This document shows, piece by piece, positions 24,501 to 37,427 of a stretch of 64,000 nt of DNA (within the stretch, counting starts at the first letter, position 1; every line of letters starts with the position of its first letter). A model generated the notes under the pieces. That model was given only the letters and a program-made list of their open reading frames with translations. It was not told the origin of the DNA and ran no database searches. A program made the position numbers and the translations under genes. The DNA is taken from contig NC_081144.1 in NCBI RefSeq assembly GCF_958295425.1, positions 10,353,186 through 10,417,185 on the forward strand, read 5' to 3'. Source of the stretch: Solea solea (taxonomy: Eukaryota; Chordata; Actinopteri; Pleuronectiformes; Soleidae).

Positions 24501-27500
24501 TAGACCGTCGCTTCAGCCGAGCGTCTGAGCAGAGCAGACATATTCCGCCATAATGTGGGGTGAGAATGTTTATGTAGGTATTTTTACTTTGCATTTTATC
24601 ATTTTAATTTTACATCCACATTACTGGAGCCAGATCAGCATAAACAGAGACAATATCTTGTTTACCATTGTACAGTTCTCTGCTCAGTCTTGAGCTGTGC
24701 GAAAACATCACAAACCACTCATTTCAAAAGGGAATACTACCCATTTTCTAGGTTTGTGTTTTCGGCCGTAGTTGTTTTGAAAGGGAATGTGGTTAAGATG
24801 TGAAGATAGATAATGATGACGTTCATTCTAGTTCATTTCTTTTCTTTATAACCTGCGTTATGTCCTGGTTTCACTCTGTATTGTAATTCACGCCATGTTT
24901 GCAGACACGCAGAGATAGGCAGACTGAGCTTGTTTGGGCTTTTTAGCCGTTTAGTGTGTTGATGTTCCACAAGTCAAAGCACAACAGAAATTGTGGAGCT
25001 GCTCACAGCTGGAAAAAATTGAAACTAATTGTTGAATGTGGTGAAATAGCTCCACAAAGATCTAAAAGGAAGAAGAAGAAAAAAACAAGGTATTAAATCT
25101 TTGGGAAAATATATTTTATTCCTTATTAAGCTTTAATAATTAAAAATAGGTCGCTTGATTTATGAGCACTCTGCTCACCCTGTGTCATTTCTTCTTGATC
25201 CACAAAAGTACATTTGTTTCTTGTGTACTAACTGCAAAAGTATTTGTGTATGTCACCAACCCTCTGTCCCACTCAAAACTGCTGGCTTGGCCATTTGTTA
25301 GAGCAACACAAACTCACTTCTCCAGTCGAGCCACTAATTTAAAACCTAAGTACTGTTTTACCACTTTCCAGAGGCTGCAGCTGTTTTCAGTGCGGTTGAA
25401 GGGAGAGAAAGTGATTTAGAGGTTAAATGGGATAATGATGATGTTCACTCTAGTAATTTCTGAAGCAAAAACATCCTAATTTAAATCAGGACAGACAATC
25501 TGTGATTAAAGTGTGGCAGGGGAGGCCAACAGGCTCAGGGCAAATGTAATTGTGAGTGCTATTGCTGGCATGATTTTGACACTGGTAGCATATGTGCATA
25601 TATTTCTTTGCTGAGCTGAGCTGTTCAGGTTCTGAATCCGTCTTGGTTCACATATTCTCAGCAAGTCCGACTGAACTTGAGAGCAGAAAATCTTTCAGGA
25701 CTTCAAAACACCGCGTCAAGTTTCGGGAAAAGAGGCAGAAACAAAAATATACTGAAAGAAAGTAGCTCTACCATATACACCCACTCAGTTGGCGCCATGA
25801 GCTTACTGTACAAAATGATGGATGGTGTGTCTTCACTTCCTTCCACTGTGCAAAAATGAGGACAAAATGTTGTCCACAAAAGTACTGCCATCCTGAGCTG
25901 GAGCAACTCTTACAAATTGACTACAAAAATTATAGAAAGGACAGAAATATAAGAGGAACCAAAAATCAAATTCGCTGACACTATAGTTTTTCATGGTAAG
26001 ATAAAGCCAATATCTTACTTTAGGGATTGTTTTGCATGTATTTGAGACTTTGATGTGATCAAGATGTGAAGCGTGACAGTATTTTTGAAGGGAGAAGAGT
26101 GACGGACAGCTCGATAACTGCTACAGTAGAGAGATGGAGTCATTTCTAGTTTGAATTATGTATTAATTGCTGCACAATGTTTGAGACATTAACCCTGTGT
26201 TGTGCATTACATAGTTTATAAGAGGACTCTGTGGTGGGCAGATGTGGAAAGAGTAGTGAAATATTCTACCACTATTTTGATAACATTTTACTGAAGGAAA
26301 AGTACTGGTCTAAAAGGTAAAAGTTACTTTTTAACAAGGTTGGGGTTCCTTCTCGTGTCGTGCAAAAAAGACATTAATTGTTTTAAATTAAGAGGCAAAC
26401 CTTCACAAAAAAGTGCTGACAAAATAAAACATGGAAACACAATGTATCAGTCAAAATGGCTCCAAGGTCACACATGCGTGAACTTTCTAAAGTACACAAA
26501 AAACCTACTCACTTACAGTAACGCGAGTAAATGTAATTCATTACTTTCATCATAAATGACCTGACATTTAAATAACTGTACGTGTTCTTTGATATCCTGC
26601 TCTCCCCTTTTCTAAATTATGCAGTGGGGTTTGATTTTGATTTCCCAATTTCCAGTCTGTGGGTTCATTTACTTTCAAATAAAAACAATCTGTACAGGCT
26701 TGGTGCAGACAGCTAGTCAGGAGAAAACATAACATGTATGTGGATTTGAGTGGCAACAGCAGGAATAACTTTAGGTTTATTAGTGGAGACACTGACAAAT
26801 GTTTGGAAATTGGTATGTAATGAGCGAGTAAACACACACCCATGTATTTCACTATTAATAGGTTATTAATTTCAGGAACTTCATTGTAAAGAAAATCAAA
26901 GTCTGTAACCTGTGACACAAAAACAGACGATGTTTCAGAGTTCCTTCTTAGGGGAACTTTTGTCCATGATCACAGTCAACATTGAGGGTTCGTTTTCTGA
27001 CTAAATACTGAGCAAAACATAATGGAACAATGTCATGGTAATTGAATTGGTAAATTGGCAAAACAACAGAAAACAGATTTTATAGCCACTAATAGATTTA
27101 CTTAAAAAAAGAAAGTTAAATGGCCAAAAGATGAAAGACGAAAGACAGTTGATTGGATGAATGGATGGATGGTGTTTAGGAGAATCATTGATGGCTTTAT
27201 TTGTGGGTAGTGCCAGGTTTACATCTACAGTATATCACACCAATCCAACCTAATTACATACACACTGTTTCCTGCAGTGGCACAGGATCTAAACTGAATA
27301 TTGTCTCGTATTGACGTCATGGCTGATCTCCGTTTAAATCATTCTAAATGCCTCATTCTTATGATTATGTGTCATAATAAAATAGTCTTTTCAACAGTTT
27401 ACAGTGTTGGACAATATTATTTAAAAAATATTCATGATGCACACATTACAACAGCACCATCACTGCCTGGTTTCAATTTGCCCAGTATTTCTACCACCAC

Positions 27501-27600
27501 TTAATTCCTTGAACGCCATAAATACTTGACATGTTGACATGTTTTTTGGATTCATTAGGATGTATTTTTGGGGCACACAAGTATGCATGCACACGCACAC
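21600..27600. other. intergenic, no gene recognised
   Basis: AT-rich DNA. At 22290-22345 a C run, GTGATTAATAAAGTATTCTG and (ATTCTG)n resemble the 3' tail of a non-LTR retrotransposon (L2/Rex-like) and its target microsatellite. Related phrases, such as a GATAATGATGA block followed by GTTCA-CTCTAGT, recur near 24810 and 25430, suggesting diverged copies of an unnamed repeat. No coding exon was recognised. Confidence 0.45.
22290..22345 (+). mobile_element. possible non-LTR retrotransposon 3' tail
   Basis: The C-run, GATTAATAAAGTATTCTG and tandem ATTCTG pattern is a common shape for 5'-truncated teleost LINE insertions. The upstream 150 bp did not allow a family call. Confidence 0.35.
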
Positions 27601-27603
27601 ACA

Positions 27604-27605
<2 letters not shown>

Positions 27606-27643
<38 letters not shown>
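27606..27643. repeat. (CA)n microsatellite
   Basis: About 19 nearly perfect CA units, preceded by interrupted CA words from 27588. Confidence 0.95.
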
Positions 27644-27645
<2 letters not shown>

Positions 27646-28167
27646 AATTGTTTGTTTTTGTGATCAAAACTTGAAGAAACCACAATAACAAGCTCTTATA
27701 AAGGATTAATGCCTTTCCCAGATGCTTTTATGTGTTTCTGTGAAGATCAGAAATTCCTAAAAAAGGAAAATAAGCCCTGAAAGAAGATGAGACAGTAAAA
27801 ATGGAAGAGCTGGTTCGCCAAAAAGGACAGGTTTTAACGATCAATAAAAGGTTAAATAAGACAAAACAGTTTCAGGAAATTGGTTGATTGGTAGCAGACA
27901 GGGCGAAGGAGATACATGTACATTATGGAAGTGACAGATGGAGAGAAAGGATGTACGGGTGAAAAAGGAGGAGAGATGGTGAACAAACTCGGAGCCTTCG
28001 TCGGCCACAGAAGTTGGGAAAGTATTCTGTGGTCACTGCAACTATTCAGAAAATGTTAAAGATGGAGGGAGGGGATCACTGACGAAAATGTGTAAGCAAG
28101 AGAGAGAGAGAGAAGGAGAGAGAGACAAGGGGGACGTGGGGAATGTGTGACATTTGAGTGTCAGTAT

Positions 28168-28204
28168 GTCTTTAGAAGACACAGGATGTGTGTCTTCTAA
28201 AGAC
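28168..28204. repeat. perfect 16-bp hairpin with 5-nt loop
   Basis: GTCTTTAGAAGACACA (28168-28183), loop GGATG, then the exact reverse complement (28189-28204). It lies in a purine-rich region next to GAGAGA repeats (28100-28130). No gene is adjacent; the function is unknown. Confidence 0.9.
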
Positions 28205-28969
28205 GAGCACACTTAGAAAACTAACTCAGTGCTGAGAGCAGCAAATACTTTGTAAACCTTATTGCTGGGTTGGAGAGATTTTCTAAGAAGATTACACAAT
28301 TCTTTATACTTATGCAGGTGGGTTTTTGGTTTCTGTAACTTATAAAGCACAGTTCTCTTCAGTCACACAGCTATTTGTACCGACCCTGCGATGCTTTTCA
28401 TCATGAAACTGCTGCAACACATAGACAAGCTGGCACCCGTCTCCCAGGAAATACCTTTATAAATGATAAAATGATGCATTGCTTTTGTTTTCTTGTGGGT
28501 TGTTTTATTTTTTTATTTTTATTAAAGCATAAACATTTATTTAGGGCTGCAGAGTTGCCTAGCAGTGGTTGGGGTGGACAGAGGGTGACTGTCCCACCAA
28601 AAACCAAGGTTTAAATCCATCTATGGTTCATTAAGTTGAACAAAGTTATACAAGAAGATACAAAAAAATAGTTTTTCATTTATTAAAGTTTAAATGACTA
28701 AAGAGAGGGTGGTGGCTAATTGCCCATCATTTCCTGAACAAAGGACATGTTACAAAAAAAACAAACAAAAAAAAAAACAAAGACACATTGTCTTAAACCC
28801 TAACCCTGTGAAGATTTAACTGACATGATCAACGTTAACATATTTGCCAGATACATTAATTAAGAATAAATGTATTAGTCCTCATTCTAACATCATAGAA
28901 AAGGTACAGCAGGCACAATTGCATTTCCTCCAAAGCCTATTTGCTGTCGCAAGTTAGGAGAGAGGGCTT

Positions 28970-29440
28970 ATCAGCACACAAACACACACACACACACACA
29001 CTCTCCACCCTCCTGCTGCTCTCAGCATCTCCCTACTAAAGCGGCAACACAATTCCCAGAAACTGCACTCCATTCAGGACACACACACAGGGAGAGAGAG
29101 AGAGACTATAGATTCCTATCAGTTGTGTGTATAAGTGAGCACAGCACGTTTTACACGTGTGTCGACTTGTGTTTACATTGTGTTGTGTATGTAAGAGCAC
29201 AGGGACAATGGTGAGACATGGTGAATGTGGCATGTGTGTGTGTGTGTGTGTGCGTGCGGTTGTGTGTGTTGATGGCCCCTCAAAAGCACACACACACACA
29301 CACACACATACACATAGGTGCTGTATGTTTGCTTTTCTAAACTTGTGTCTTTTGTTTGTTTGTTTTCCTCTGCACACAGAACGCTCTGTCAGCTGTTCTC
29401 TGATTGTGTGCGGGGTGTGTGTGTGTGTGTGTGTGTGTGC
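28970..29440. repeat. cluster of CA/TG microsatellites
   Basis: (CA)n at 28979-29001 and 29287-29310, and (TG/GT)n at 29229-29255 and 29414-29439. CA and TG blocks alternate on the same strand, giving long imperfect inverted complementarity (TG at 29229 with CA at 29287). Frames across it are repeat artefacts. Confidence 0.9.
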
Positions 29441-30200
29441 TTGTGTTCTCATTGTTTTAACTTGCAACATGGATAAAGATTAGAGTGCCTTTTCACCACT
29501 CACAACAAGCAAGCACACGGACACAAAGCCATGCATACACCCTAGTCTGACCTATATCAAACTCTGCATGCACACAAACACAGTGATGAGGACAGGCATG
29601 CTGAAAGAAGCACAAGAAGTATTTTACTTTGCAACTATGTTGACTTATAAAACCTCTTTTTAGCTGCTGGATGTCAACTTGTCAGCAATGTCTCATTTAC
29701 CAGAGACATAAAAATTCAACACTATGCAAGGAAAAATCAATATAACTGACTGATTTTATATTAAATGTTCACTCCTGACCTTGGACACAGAACACAGCGG
29801 CAAAGTTGGTAGTAAGAACATTCGTTGCATCAATCCTGTCATCTAACAATCTAAAATGACGTCTATTACGACCAATATTTGTCCTTTTATCACTGGTAAG
29901 AAGTTGCCTCATTGATAAAGATGATGACACCATTCAAATGGATTGACTTTAAGCCACAATAACACAGTGTAGTTATTGGCTGAACTTAAGAGACTTGACA
30001 GTAAAAACAGTCAGAGACTGAAGACTGACTTAGTGAGGGGACAGGTGGGCAGACATTTGAAATCCCCTGAGTCCTATTCCGAGGAAATGGTGGTGGATGT
30101 GTGGGACAGGAAGAAGAGGCAGGGAGCGAACACTTTCACAGTTTCACATCGCTGCAGAGCTGCTGCTATTCTTCTCGTCTTTAACCCCAGTGGAGTAACA

Positions 30201-30236
<36 letters not shown>

Positions 30237-30261
30237 ACAGACACACAGACACACACACACG
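30201..30261. repeat. (CA)n microsatellite, compound
   Basis: About 30 bp of pure CA followed by CAGA-interrupted CA to 30261. Adjacent DNA (29440-30200 and 30262-31200) holds no recognised gene. Confidence 0.95.
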
Positions 30262-31204
30262 GATATTAATTTACGCAATTTTGGTCAGTTTTTTAAATTC
30301 TTCACAGATGTAGAAGATCATTGGTTTCCATTATAGAAGGATAATATTGGTGTAACAAGGTTCTTCAGCTCAGAGTGACCACAGTTTCCTCTGAATAACA
30401 TCTACTGCAGGCCAGACTGAATTTCATTCAATGCCAATTTTCAAATACTAAAGCAGGAAACCATGCTCATAGAAAAAGACATCCACAAAGAGCAGCAGTG
30501 AACATGAACCCCAAAGCCTCATTCACCACCTTTTGAACATGTTTCTATGACTTTTAATAGTCTGAGTGGGCAAAAAGCTTATCAAAAAAAATCCAACACA
30601 ATTCTGCTAAAGACAGATATAAGTAGCTTTGGCAGTGCAGAAATACATAAGTAAATTAAAAATAAATTAGTGAAAGATGTGCATCTGCATACACTCTGCG
30701 TGTGTGCGAGTGTTAGGCAGGGGGTGTCCCAGGGAAGTGTGTGGGAGTGGGTCAGCCAGTGCCTTCCCACACATGCACACACATCATAAAACACATGGAC
30801 ACACACACACACACAGCAGCAGACCAGCGACTTAAGTCCTGCTGTGACCTGGCCATGAGGAAATCTCTCTCTCTCACACACACACACAACCTACATAAGA
30901 GTTGTATCAACATTTACTGAAAAGTTTAGTTTTTTTGGTGCTAATAATAATAATAATAACGATTTGAAAAGTATGTCCTTTTTCTTCCACCACACTGATC
31001 TGACATTATACACATGGACACTTTTGATGAGAAGAGATTTCATTTGATTTCTTATACCACTGAGGTCAAGTAACACTAAAACAGGATTAGGGTTAGAAGA
31101 TTTTCGAGTGACATTAAGAAACACTGACGTACTGAATATGGTCATACTTGACGCGTGTGCGCAGGGTCCATGTGACATAAATCTTGTTTTTCGCCTAAAC
31201 AAGG

Positions 31205-31330
31205 GATGGGATGATACCACTTTTATGTGTCTGATATCAGGAACACAATATTAGTCCTTCATTTTAAACCATTTATGAACTATGAAGCTGTTAACAACAC
31301 ATTTGTGCCGAGTCATTTCAAATACATAAT
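31205..31330. mobile_element. fragment of the hAT-type MITE seen at 15106
   Basis: Shares GATACCACTTTTATGTGTCTGA-like and CTGTTAACAACA...TTTGTGCCG words with the element at 15106-15442, in the same order. Right end missing. Confidence 0.6.
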
Positions 31331-31988
31331 TCTCCAACTGCGTAACAAATATCGTTCCCCCAAAAAGAAGAAATAAACATGACACTCTACTAAAATGAAA
31401 TAGGAGATTGACCCTAGAGTGAACGTATCAACAGAACCAAGGGCTCTCCGCGTACACAGAATGCAATAAATAAGACCTGGCTCTACAACTCTACAAACAT
31501 ATCAGGAGCAATTTTATTTCATGCATTCATGCTGTTCATTTTGTGTTCCATAATTGAAACACATGGTTTGCAAATCATCGAACATTTCTCACAGGTGTCT
31601 GTGCCACACAGGACCCGGGCGCCTCCTTCTCTGTCTGGGGATGATGACATCATCATCATCACCACCACCACCTTTTTCCCTGACTTCCTGTCTCCAAGCT
31701 GGAATGTTGGCACACGGGAGGGGAACCGAACAAGCACATTCTCACTTGTACGCATTTTCACATACACACCCCGACGCAGACAGAGACGCTGCGCTAATCA
31801 TTTTGCTGGTGCATGTTTGAAATAACAATATACAACAAATTCAATAAAATAAAAACTATTTACATTTACTCACCAAGCCTAGGAAGTTTAAGATTCAAGA
31901 CATTTGCACGTCAACAGGGATACAAGTAAACAGTATGAAACTACAAATGATTCAGTGGCAAATGTCTACTTTTCACTATTATTTAAAC

Positions 31989-32799
31989 CAAGGGTGTCAA
32001 ACTCATTGTAAGCCACGGGCCATATACAATTAATCGATTACTAAATTAATCGACAACTATTTTGATAATCAATTAATCGGTTCAAAGCTTTTTCCATGAT
32101 CAAAACAAGATTTCCGATTGTTTAAGCTTCTTAAATGTGAACATTTCTTTGCTCTGGATAACAAAGAAATCATTCAAATTAATCATTTTGGTTTGTGGAC
32201 AAAACAAGACATTTGAGAACATCATCATTTCCAGGTTTGACGAACACCGATCAACATTGTTGAAGGTTTGCTGATATTTTATGGACCAAACGATTAATCG
32301 AGAAAATACTCGACAGATTAACCGTTTATGAAAAATAATCGTTAGTTGCAGCTCTAGTACGTATAACTACATAATTGTAGTTGATTATCTTCAATGCAGT
32401 GTTGACTTTCCTGCTCTGCTTCTGGACAGTGGTTTGGGGACGCACAGGGGAGATATTACCTTCAGGGCTGGAGCGGTGGCTCCTCCAGGTTAACACCCTT
32501 ACTTCTACAGATAGGGGAGGAACAAGTGGACACTCAGGTGATCTGGAAGAGTCTGAGCATTTATTTCTCTCGACAGGCTTGGAACACAACACATATTAAC
32601 CCCACATACATAAACAGCGCTGCTCGCTCCCCCTCTCCCCCTCTCTTTCCTTGCACGTACACTTGCCCGGCTCTTAAAGGGGCCACAGCAACAGTAGTTT
32701 ACACTACAGCAGTAGTTTACACAAACTTCATCTTGCAGGCCAGATTGGACCTTCTGGTGGGCTGTTTCTGGCCTGCGGGCCATACGTTTGACACTTCTG
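31989..32799. mobile_element. hAT-type element with 8-bp TSD, interrupted by a second MITE
   Basis: Ends CAAGGGTGTCAAACTCATTG and, inverted, CAGAAGTGTCAAACGTATGG. The 8-bp duplication ATTTAAAC flanks it at 31981-31988 and 32800-32807. The first 35 bp and the last about 60 bp (GGCCTGCGGGCCATACG) are recognisable as a widespread vertebrate hAT MITE. The middle contains the insertion at about 32025-32355 plus unassigned sequence that may be a solo promoter or another insertion. Confidence 0.8.
32025..32355 (-). mobile_element. nested 'ATTAATCG / GTTGCAGCTCT' MITE
   Basis: The left part has repeated AATTAATCGA words and the right end GTTAGTTGCAGCTCTAG. On the minus strand it reads AGAGCTGCAACTAACGATTA, a very common teleost non-autonomous hAT-like family. 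It sits inside the outer hAT element. Confidence 0.7.
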
Positions 32800-32807
32800 A
32801 TTTAAAC

Positions 32808-34440
32808 AGTTCAAATTCATTGATTTAAACATAAAACAACATAGAGTCAGTAGTGTCAGTGGTGTAGGTGCGTGTATTAAGGAGAAAGCAACTCGAGTAA
32901 ATCCTGGCTGCCACGTCAGATCACAAGACACAACGGGGTTATTGATAGATGTGTTTTGTAAGGGTACTACTATCCACCTCGGCACCTCAGGATATTTCAT
33001 CATGTGTAACCACACTCATTTCTGCGTTGGGTGTGAGCTCATACAGTTCAGCCATGTTGGATGTTAAAAAGCCTTTCATGCTGCACAAACGCATTTCCTC
33101 ATCCTGTTTCTATTTCTTTGATGTTTAAGAAAAATAAGAGGCCAGTACTGCCGTTGTTCCATAATAAAATGGCACCATTGTGCTGCTCAAAAAACAAGAG
33201 CTATAACACCACGGTGCCAGGACATTTTAATACCGTTTCATGTAGGTAAAACGTCTGAGAGCAGAGCCGTGTGAAGTCACGCCCTGATGTGTCGGACTGC
33301 TTTGGTGAGACTTGATAACAAACGCCGTGTCAGCAAGCGAAAACCATAGCAAATTGTAAAACGGCTCGTTCATATGTAGCAGATGTGCAGCAAGTTTTTG
33401 AAAAGAGGAGTACTTAAATACTTAAATAATCAGAATGCAATGCAACATTCTTTGTGGTTATTGCTGGGAAACAGACATATTGTATTATGTGTGATATTCC
33501 CATTGAAACACTTGAGGCAAATAAACTGCTCTCATGTTATTCAAAGAGTAAAACAATAAGTAAACAATAGAAAATGCAGTGTTGTCCTCTGTGGGGTTCC
33601 ACTGTGATGTCTTCCAAAAGCACACATACTGTGTTAACACCTGCTACCTGCTACCTTGGTGCTTTTGAACCAGAAAGCCTGCGGCTACTCTTTTTATTCA
33701 ATCAGTGAGCTGCGGCATGCCGACTAGGTCATCTAGCCAGGAGTAATTTTCTGGGGACTTCTCACAAGAAGAATCAGGCACTGACACGAGCACCAACCTG
33801 TGGATGAGACATATCCATTTTACCAGACTCTAGGCCTATGATACATTTATTTTCAACATTTCACCAAAATGCATCTTGTACTTTAATTTTCCTTCCTCAT
33901 TAATCATTTGCAATGTTGCATAATTATTCACGATCTGATGTTGATCGCTTACAATCTTCTTTCCTGTCTTTGAAAAAAACACCACATTTGACGAATTGCC
34001 ACTACATACTGATGACAAAACTGAGTTGTGTATACGTACTTGGAGGTGCACCCTCTGATAAATTAAATACATACTACATACTACTGCAATTATGGAGCCA
34101 CTCTTTGTAAACACTGGAATTTTATACATTTTAAGCCACAGAAACATGAGCCGATTTGGTCGGAAAACACTACATGTAAAGAAAGCTGCATGTAAGACTC
34201 CTGCATTGTGTGGACACAATGGCAGCAGATTGTCCCCAGTGTTCCTCACTGAGCTATAATGCGAAACATCTGTATCAGATGGACAGTGTTGTCATGAGAT
34301 AACGCAACTATTCTTGGTTTTTTTTGTGCTTGGTCTATGAAGATCTTTTTCGAGGATTATACAGAACTGGTTTACTTGGAGTACAAATGTATTCATCTAT
34401 AAAGTGTTTATTCTGTGTGTGTAGGTCAATGAAACCCGTT
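32808..34440. other. intergenic, no gene recognised
   Basis: AT-rich DNA. The minus-strand frame 33836-34249 (137 codons) has no recognisable domain or splice partner and is treated as chance. Confidence 0.5.
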
Positions 34441-34455
34441 ATCAGCAGCTGGATT

Positions 34456-34694
34456 CAGGAAGTGCCCTCTCTGCTTGATCTATAGTCTTATTCACAGTCA
34501 CCTCTGACGCCAGGAAGTGCTTCTCCATTTCATCATGGATCTCTGGAGTCTTGGCTCTTGACCACCTGAAGCAGGAAGTGCCCACTCTCCTTGATCCCAG
34601 GTTGTTCATTTTGACCTTGAGTACCAGGAAGTGTCCTTTCTACTTACACGAGTTCTATGGAGTCACTGCTACTAATGACCTCAGACAGGAAGTG
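34456..34694 (+). promoter_or_regulatory. array of five ETS-type CAGGAAGTG motifs
   Basis: Identical 9-mers at 34456-34464, 34511-34519, 34572-34580, 34625-34633 and 34686-34694, all in the same orientation, spaced 55, 61, 53 and 61 bp. Several are followed by (T/C)CC-CTCT. The intervening sequence is only loosely alike, so this is either a decayed minisatellite whose core survived or a homotypic ETS-binding cluster. Its regulatory role is inference. Confidence 0.5.
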
Positions 34695-34699
34695 TCCTC

Positions 34700-36680
34700 T
34701 CTGGTGGATGGATGGAGCCATTCTTATTTCCTTCAGAGAGAAGGCCAAGTATTGTGTGGAATAGGCTCTTTCTTCCTCTCTGACGGTAAATTAGTCCAGT
34801 GAAGCTTCATCAGAGCAGAGGCGATTAGCTCATACGCAAGAAACTGAACTGAGCTGCTCATTTTCTTGTAATGGGTTGCTTTGTCGCCGAACGGCCCTGT
34901 GGTGCCATTGCATTGCTTACGGTGCTTTTTGTGACGGCTATGCATAATTATTGCACCTATTAAATGGTAATTGTCAATATCAAGCCACAAAATCAGTAAA
35001 GCAGGGGTCTTTGAAGGTTCTCAGTCATCCAGGTGATAGTCATCTACAGTATTTATAGCGCTTGGCAACTCAACTTGCTTGAGTTGGGTTTAAACGTTTC
35101 ATGAAGCATCGTTTTTTTTTAAAATAACATTCCTTGATTCATGTTTTTCTCATTACATTATCATCATGTATCACATCACCGTCTGTATCCCTGCTGGCTC
35201 AGTCTCTTGGAAGTGTTCAATGAATAAATTTCACTCCTACTTTGATAGTTTTGTAAGTAAAAACATCAAAACAATAAGTGTCATCAACAATAGGTTTGGA
35301 GCAATAATGAGCAGCAGATTTGTTTTAAAACTTAACATGTGTTAAAAATCAAGAACTTGTTTGTCCAAACCGATACAAGTTAAAACTAGACATAGGGAAA
35401 GGGAAAAGGAAAAAACAAGCAGAGGAGAGGAAAAACAGGAGGAGAGTGAACAAGAGATGATGAGAGAAATGACCAACAGAGGTTAGAAATGTGGCAAAGA
35501 GGCAAAGACGAGAGGCTACAGCGGGAAAGAGAAGAAGGTGCAAGAGGGAGAGCTCAGTGGAGGAGAAGAAAACAGGATTGAACCAAAGGAATCATGGGAT
35601 GGGATGAGATGAGAAGCAATCAAGGAACGAGAGGGAAGTAGTGGAGAAGAGGAGTAGAGTAATACATGAGAATAATAGGAAACGATAAAGGAAAAGAGAT
35701 GAGAAGACAGAAAAGAAAGGTAAAGAAGTACAGGATGGGAGGTGTGAGGAGAAGGAAAAACGAATGGAATTTAAAAAAGAGGTCGATAAGAGGAAGAGAG
35801 AATGAAAGAAAGACACAATAAATGCTTAATACAGTGACAGATGGAAGGATAGAACAAAAGACAAAAAGGAAAGCAGAGGGGACGACGATGAAGAAGAAAG
35901 GAGAAGGAAGAAACTGCATTGTTTCCTTTCTGTCAGCTTTTTGGATAAGTTTCTCTCTGCAGAATCCACACACACACACACACACACAGGCAGGCAGGCA
36001 GGCAGGCAGCTATCTCACCCAGCAGCTGCTGATGTTGCTGCCAGCTCTGCTCTGCTCTGCAGATCATCCTCAGCTGGAGCTCGAGTCTTGAGATTTGAGA
36101 AGGACAGTCTGATTCAAATTTAGAGAGCGAGAGAAGCACTACAGTAGACCACTACAGTGAATTGTCGCTGGCAGGCAGTGTTGGGAGAGTTTGTTTAAAA
36201 ATGTAATCTGTTCTAGATTACATGAAATATTTGGGACATTTTCCATTTATTTTTGCCCCCCTTGACATAAATCAATGCTTGCTGACTGTCAGAATGAATC
36301 TTTTGCTGATAGAGACCAGAAGTTCTTTGCCTTAGTTTTAAACTTGTTCTTTTCTGACTACCTAAAGTGAACTGAATTGTGCTTCTTTTTTTTTTCCCTC
36401 TTGCACTTTGTCACAGCATATGTTCTCAAAAAGAAGTTAAATGGGTTTAACATTACACTCTTACAATGTTAAAACGAGGGATCAGAATAAGACAAAGCAC
36501 AACCAGAAATGTTATGTTGTATGTATTCTTAGAACTTTAGATACCTACATTAACCAACAATTTGAGGTTTGTTGTAACCAGTAGCGGATACAGAACATGG
36601 CTAATGAGTGGGAAATAATAATTTCAAATCCAGCATTGCACTCATATCAGAGTAGCTTCAAACACAAATTCACCAGAACA
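34700..36680. other. intergenic; long purine-rich tract
   Basis: Contains the strongly purine-biased stretch at 35385-35925, a (CA)n at 35970-35989, and (GGCA)n at about 35988-36008. The 35620-35985 minus frame (121 codons, Phe/Ser/Leu-rich) is simply the complement of the purine tract. No gene recognised. Confidence 0.6.
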
Positions 36681-36686
36681 AGGATC

Positions 36687-37224
36687 AGCAAGTAAATGTG
36701 GCCGAGGGCCAATTTTTTTGTCAGCAATTGAATATTGGGCCAACACATCTTATCTTCATCAGGGAAAGTGCCTTAAAACGTCTTTATTTAGAAACTAAAT
36801 CCCACGTTTGCTGCCTTCAGCTTGTTAGGAAGACGAATGTGTGTGAGATATGTACTGTTAATATTTACTGTGTATGATTTCATTTTTAAGAATTACTGTT
36901 TCTTCTTTGAATCTAACATATGCACATAGTTATCAAACCAAACATTTAGTTTAAGTGTCAATTCTAGCAACAGGATCTATTTGAATCCGTTCATATTTTT
37001 CATAATAAAAGCTCGATATGAAATTAAAACAAATTGTGAAGCAAATAATCTAAAATCAGATTTGTTAAATCATCTGCTGGGCCAGATATTCATACTGGTG
37101 TTCCATTTTTGGCTCACGGGCCACCAATTTCTGACCAATGGACTAGAATATTCAACAATCACAACAGCCTCAAACAAACCGCACATGCCATTGCGGGCCA
37201 GGATAATCATTTACCTGCTTACCT
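36687..37224. mobile_element. probable degenerate hAT-like MITE
   Basis: Imperfect inverted ends, AGCAAGTAAATG...GAGGGCC on the left and GGGCCAGGAT...CATTTACCTGCT on the right. The interior GGGCCA words are typical of 'gggccacgggcc' hAT MITEs. No target duplication seen. Confidence 0.4.
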
Positions 37225-37427
37225 GTGGCTGTGCCGACACAAGGCGAAGTCTTCTGAAGTTTGAGTGGAAAAGGTTCATAATGTCATCGTAATCCAAACG
37301 TTAGTTGTGTTGCTGGTCCCTCTGTGGCTGATAAATCCGATGGTGTCCAGTCCGACCGGCTCTTCAACTGCTGGTGCCGGTGGAGCGCACTCCGCATGCT
37401 AACTAACCTTCGTCACGGGCTAACAAC

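Noticed and set aside
28792..28806. Telomere-like CCCTAACCC words (also near 10980 and 59680)
   Set aside because: Only one or two units each; far too short to be interstitial telomeric repeats.
33836..34249. 137-codon minus-strand frame as a gene
   Set aside because: No family resemblance and no supporting signals; an AT-rich stretch can give such frames by chance.
35620..35985. 121-codon Phe/Ser/Leu-rich membrane-like protein
   Set aside because: It is the complement of the purine-rich tract; the hydrophobic look comes from TTT, TCT and CTT codons.
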